64,000 nucleotides of DNA from assembly GCF_018361265.1 (NCBI RefSeq), contig NZ_JAFLNH010000003.1, positions 446,501-510,500 of the forward strand. The letters run 5' to 3'. Positions 63,184 through 64,000 of this stretch are shown here, one piece after another. The notes beneath the pieces are model-generated. The model saw only the letters and a program-made list of their open reading frames with translations, had not been told where the DNA came from and made no database searches. The position numbers and the translations under genes were made by a program. How positions within the stretch are numbered: the first letter of the stretch is position 1; every line of letters starts with the position of its first letter. Origin of the DNA: Mycobacterium sp. SM1. Lineage in GTDB: Bacteria; Actinomycetota; Actinomycetes; Mycobacteriales; Mycobacteriaceae.

Positions 63184-63769
63184 GATATCGTTGCAGGTTC
63201 GGCGCGATCGTCTGCGCGATCTGTTGCGCCGGAAGCGACTTGAACGGCTCCAATCCCAGGATATGGCGGGCTATGACCACGCCCACCAGCTGCGACGCGA
63301 CAAACTGGATGCGGATGACTCCGCTGCCCGCGGGATTGTCGACGCGAGGTCCCACCTCGGCTGCGATCAGCTCTTGGATGAACGAGCGGACCAGGCCCAC
63401 CTGCGACCCGGCCAGGACGGACCGCAGCGCGGCAATGATCCCCGCCCCTATGTCGGAGTCCCACAGCGGCAACAACAGCGACGGCAGCTGGTAGCCCAGT
63501 TCCTCCACCGGCACTTCGCGTAGCGGCCCGATAATCTCCATCGGGTCGATCGGGATGCGGATTGCCGCGCCGAACAATTGCTGTTTGGTGCCGTAGTAGT
63601 GGTGCACCAGTGCGGAGTCCACACCGGCCGCCGCGGCCACCGCCCTAATCGATGTCTTGTCAATCCCATTACGCGCGAACAACTCCCGTGCGCTAGCCAG
63701 GATCCGTTCCCGGGTGTCAGATGCTCCTGGTGGACGCCCGGGCCGCCGGCGTTGTGGTGCTGCGGTCAA
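63149..63769 (-). CDS. TetR-family regulator (Rv1685c-like)
   Basis: The 206-residue protein has the TetR helix-turn-helix (RERILASARELFARNGIDKT, then SIRAVAAAAGVDSALVHHYY) and a helical ligand domain. It starts TAAPQRRRPGRPPGASD after TTG 63769, directly adjacent to the stop of the upstream ABC permease gene (TGA at 63773-63771), so it is translationally coupled to the exporter it probably controls. The longer frame upstream overlaps the permease and is unlikely. Confidence 0.9.
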   Translation of the reverse strand: MTAAPQRRRPGRPPGASDTRERILASARELFARNGIDKTSIRAVAAAAGVDSALVHHYYGTKQQLFGAAIRIPIDPMEIIGPLREVPVEELGYQLPSLLLPLWDSDIGAGIIAALRSVLAGSQVGLVRSFIQELIAAEVGPRVDNPAGSGVIRIQFVASQLVGVVIARHILGLEPFKSLPAQQIAQTIAPNLQRYLTGDLPAVRAP

Positions 63770-63770
63770 T

Positions 63771-64000
63771 TCAGGGCGTCCGGCGTCGCAGGGTTGCCGC
63801 CGCCAGGCACAGCGCCGCGATGGCGAAGCCCAGCACGACGATGAGATCGCGTAGCGCAATGCCGGTCAGCTCGGCGTGCGCAGCGACTTGCTGCAGCGCT
63901 TCCAGCGCGTAGCTTGCGGGCAAGATGTTGCTGATCCACTGCAGCCAGGTCGCCATCAGCGCCCGCGGGACGATGATCCCGGCCAGTAGCAGCTGCGGCG
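63771..64000 (-). CDS. ABC transporter permease, C-terminal end only (Rv1686c-like)
   Basis: The frame enters from the right edge and encodes the last ~75 residues. These include WLQWISNILPASYALEALQQ, a hydrophobic helix VVLGFAIAALCLAAATLRRR and the stop. This is the C-terminus of an ABC-2-type drug/lipid exporter permease. Its position upstream of the TetR gene matches Rv1686c; the ATPase partner should lie beyond the window. Confidence 0.8.
   Translation of the reverse strand, partial: PQLLLAGIIVPRALMATWLQWISNILPASYALEALQQVAAHAELTGIALRDLIVVLGFAIAALCLAAATLRRRTP

Overview
The window is a chromosome segment of a GC-rich Mycobacterium. Gene content and order follow the M. tuberculosis region from about Rv1620c to Rv1686c: cydC-cydD-cydB-cydA, an HdeD-like protein, a class III adenylate cyclase, pdtaR, polA, rpsA, coaE, a DUF402 gene, uvrB, capA, a universal stress protein, an MBL hydrolase, uvrA, lysX, infC-rpmI-rplT, tsnR, a DUF2236 gene, pheS-pheT, argC-J-B-D-F-R-G-H and a lipase/acyl-CoA-synthetase gene. 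capA (mannose capping of lipoarabinomannan), lysX and MIRU-type 53-bp repeats suggest a slow grower. It is not an M. tuberculosis-complex strain, because several blocks are missing (the MFS gene, the PE/PE_PGRS genes, and the polyketide-synthase block that follows argH in M. tuberculosis) and several foreign blocks are present. Rv numbers and family facts are from memory; no search was run.

Layout. 1-8 kb: cytochrome bd oxidase and its CydDC exporter, the HdeD-like protein, the cyclase, a DUF488 protein and an atypical tRNA-Leu(CAA), all on the minus strand. 8-14.7 kb: pdtaR, a DUF167 gene, polA, rpsA and coaE. 14.8-26.3 kb: an accessory block between coaE and the DUF402 gene. It holds an exported protein, an IS607-like element with an intact serine recombinase and a decayed tnpB, a stand-alone LigD-type polymerase, a 34-bp tandem repeat, and an ArsR-regulated six-gene operon for a hydrogenase-4-like membrane complex. 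A 37-bp duplication of the end of the DUF402 gene marks its right edge. 26.3-31.4 kb: DUF402 gene, uvrB, capA and the stress protein. 31.4-33.1 kb: an AT-richer two-gene island with a zinc-type ATP sulfurylase and an unknown 105-residue protein. 33.5-37.7 kb: a small ORF, the MBL hydrolase, the MIRU array and uvrA. 37.7-39.5 kb: an orphan 552-residue gene whose 3' end lies in a large inverted repeat. 39.5-51.3 kb: lysX, the IF3/L35/L20 operon with a leader terminator and an ATC start codon, tsnR, the DUF2236 gene, a membrane protein and pheST. 51.3-59.8 kb: the whole arginine operon with an ARG-box-like palindrome over the argC start. 60-64 kb: the lipase/acyl-CoA-synthetase fusion, a Trm112-like protein, a TetR regulator and the end of an ABC permease.

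The most interesting system is the operon at 18.5-26.0 kb. It encodes a complex-I-like membrane module with an intact NuoB-type iron-sulfur subunit and two antiporter-type subunits. Its 'hydrogenase' large subunit lacks every cysteine that would bind nickel-iron, and the operon has no formate dehydrogenase or ferredoxin subunit. It is better read as an energy-converting-hydrogenase-related complex with unknown electron donor and acceptor than as a formate hydrogenlyase. Other points worth follow-up are the foreign sulfurylase island, the orphan gene with its inverted repeat, and the control region of infC.
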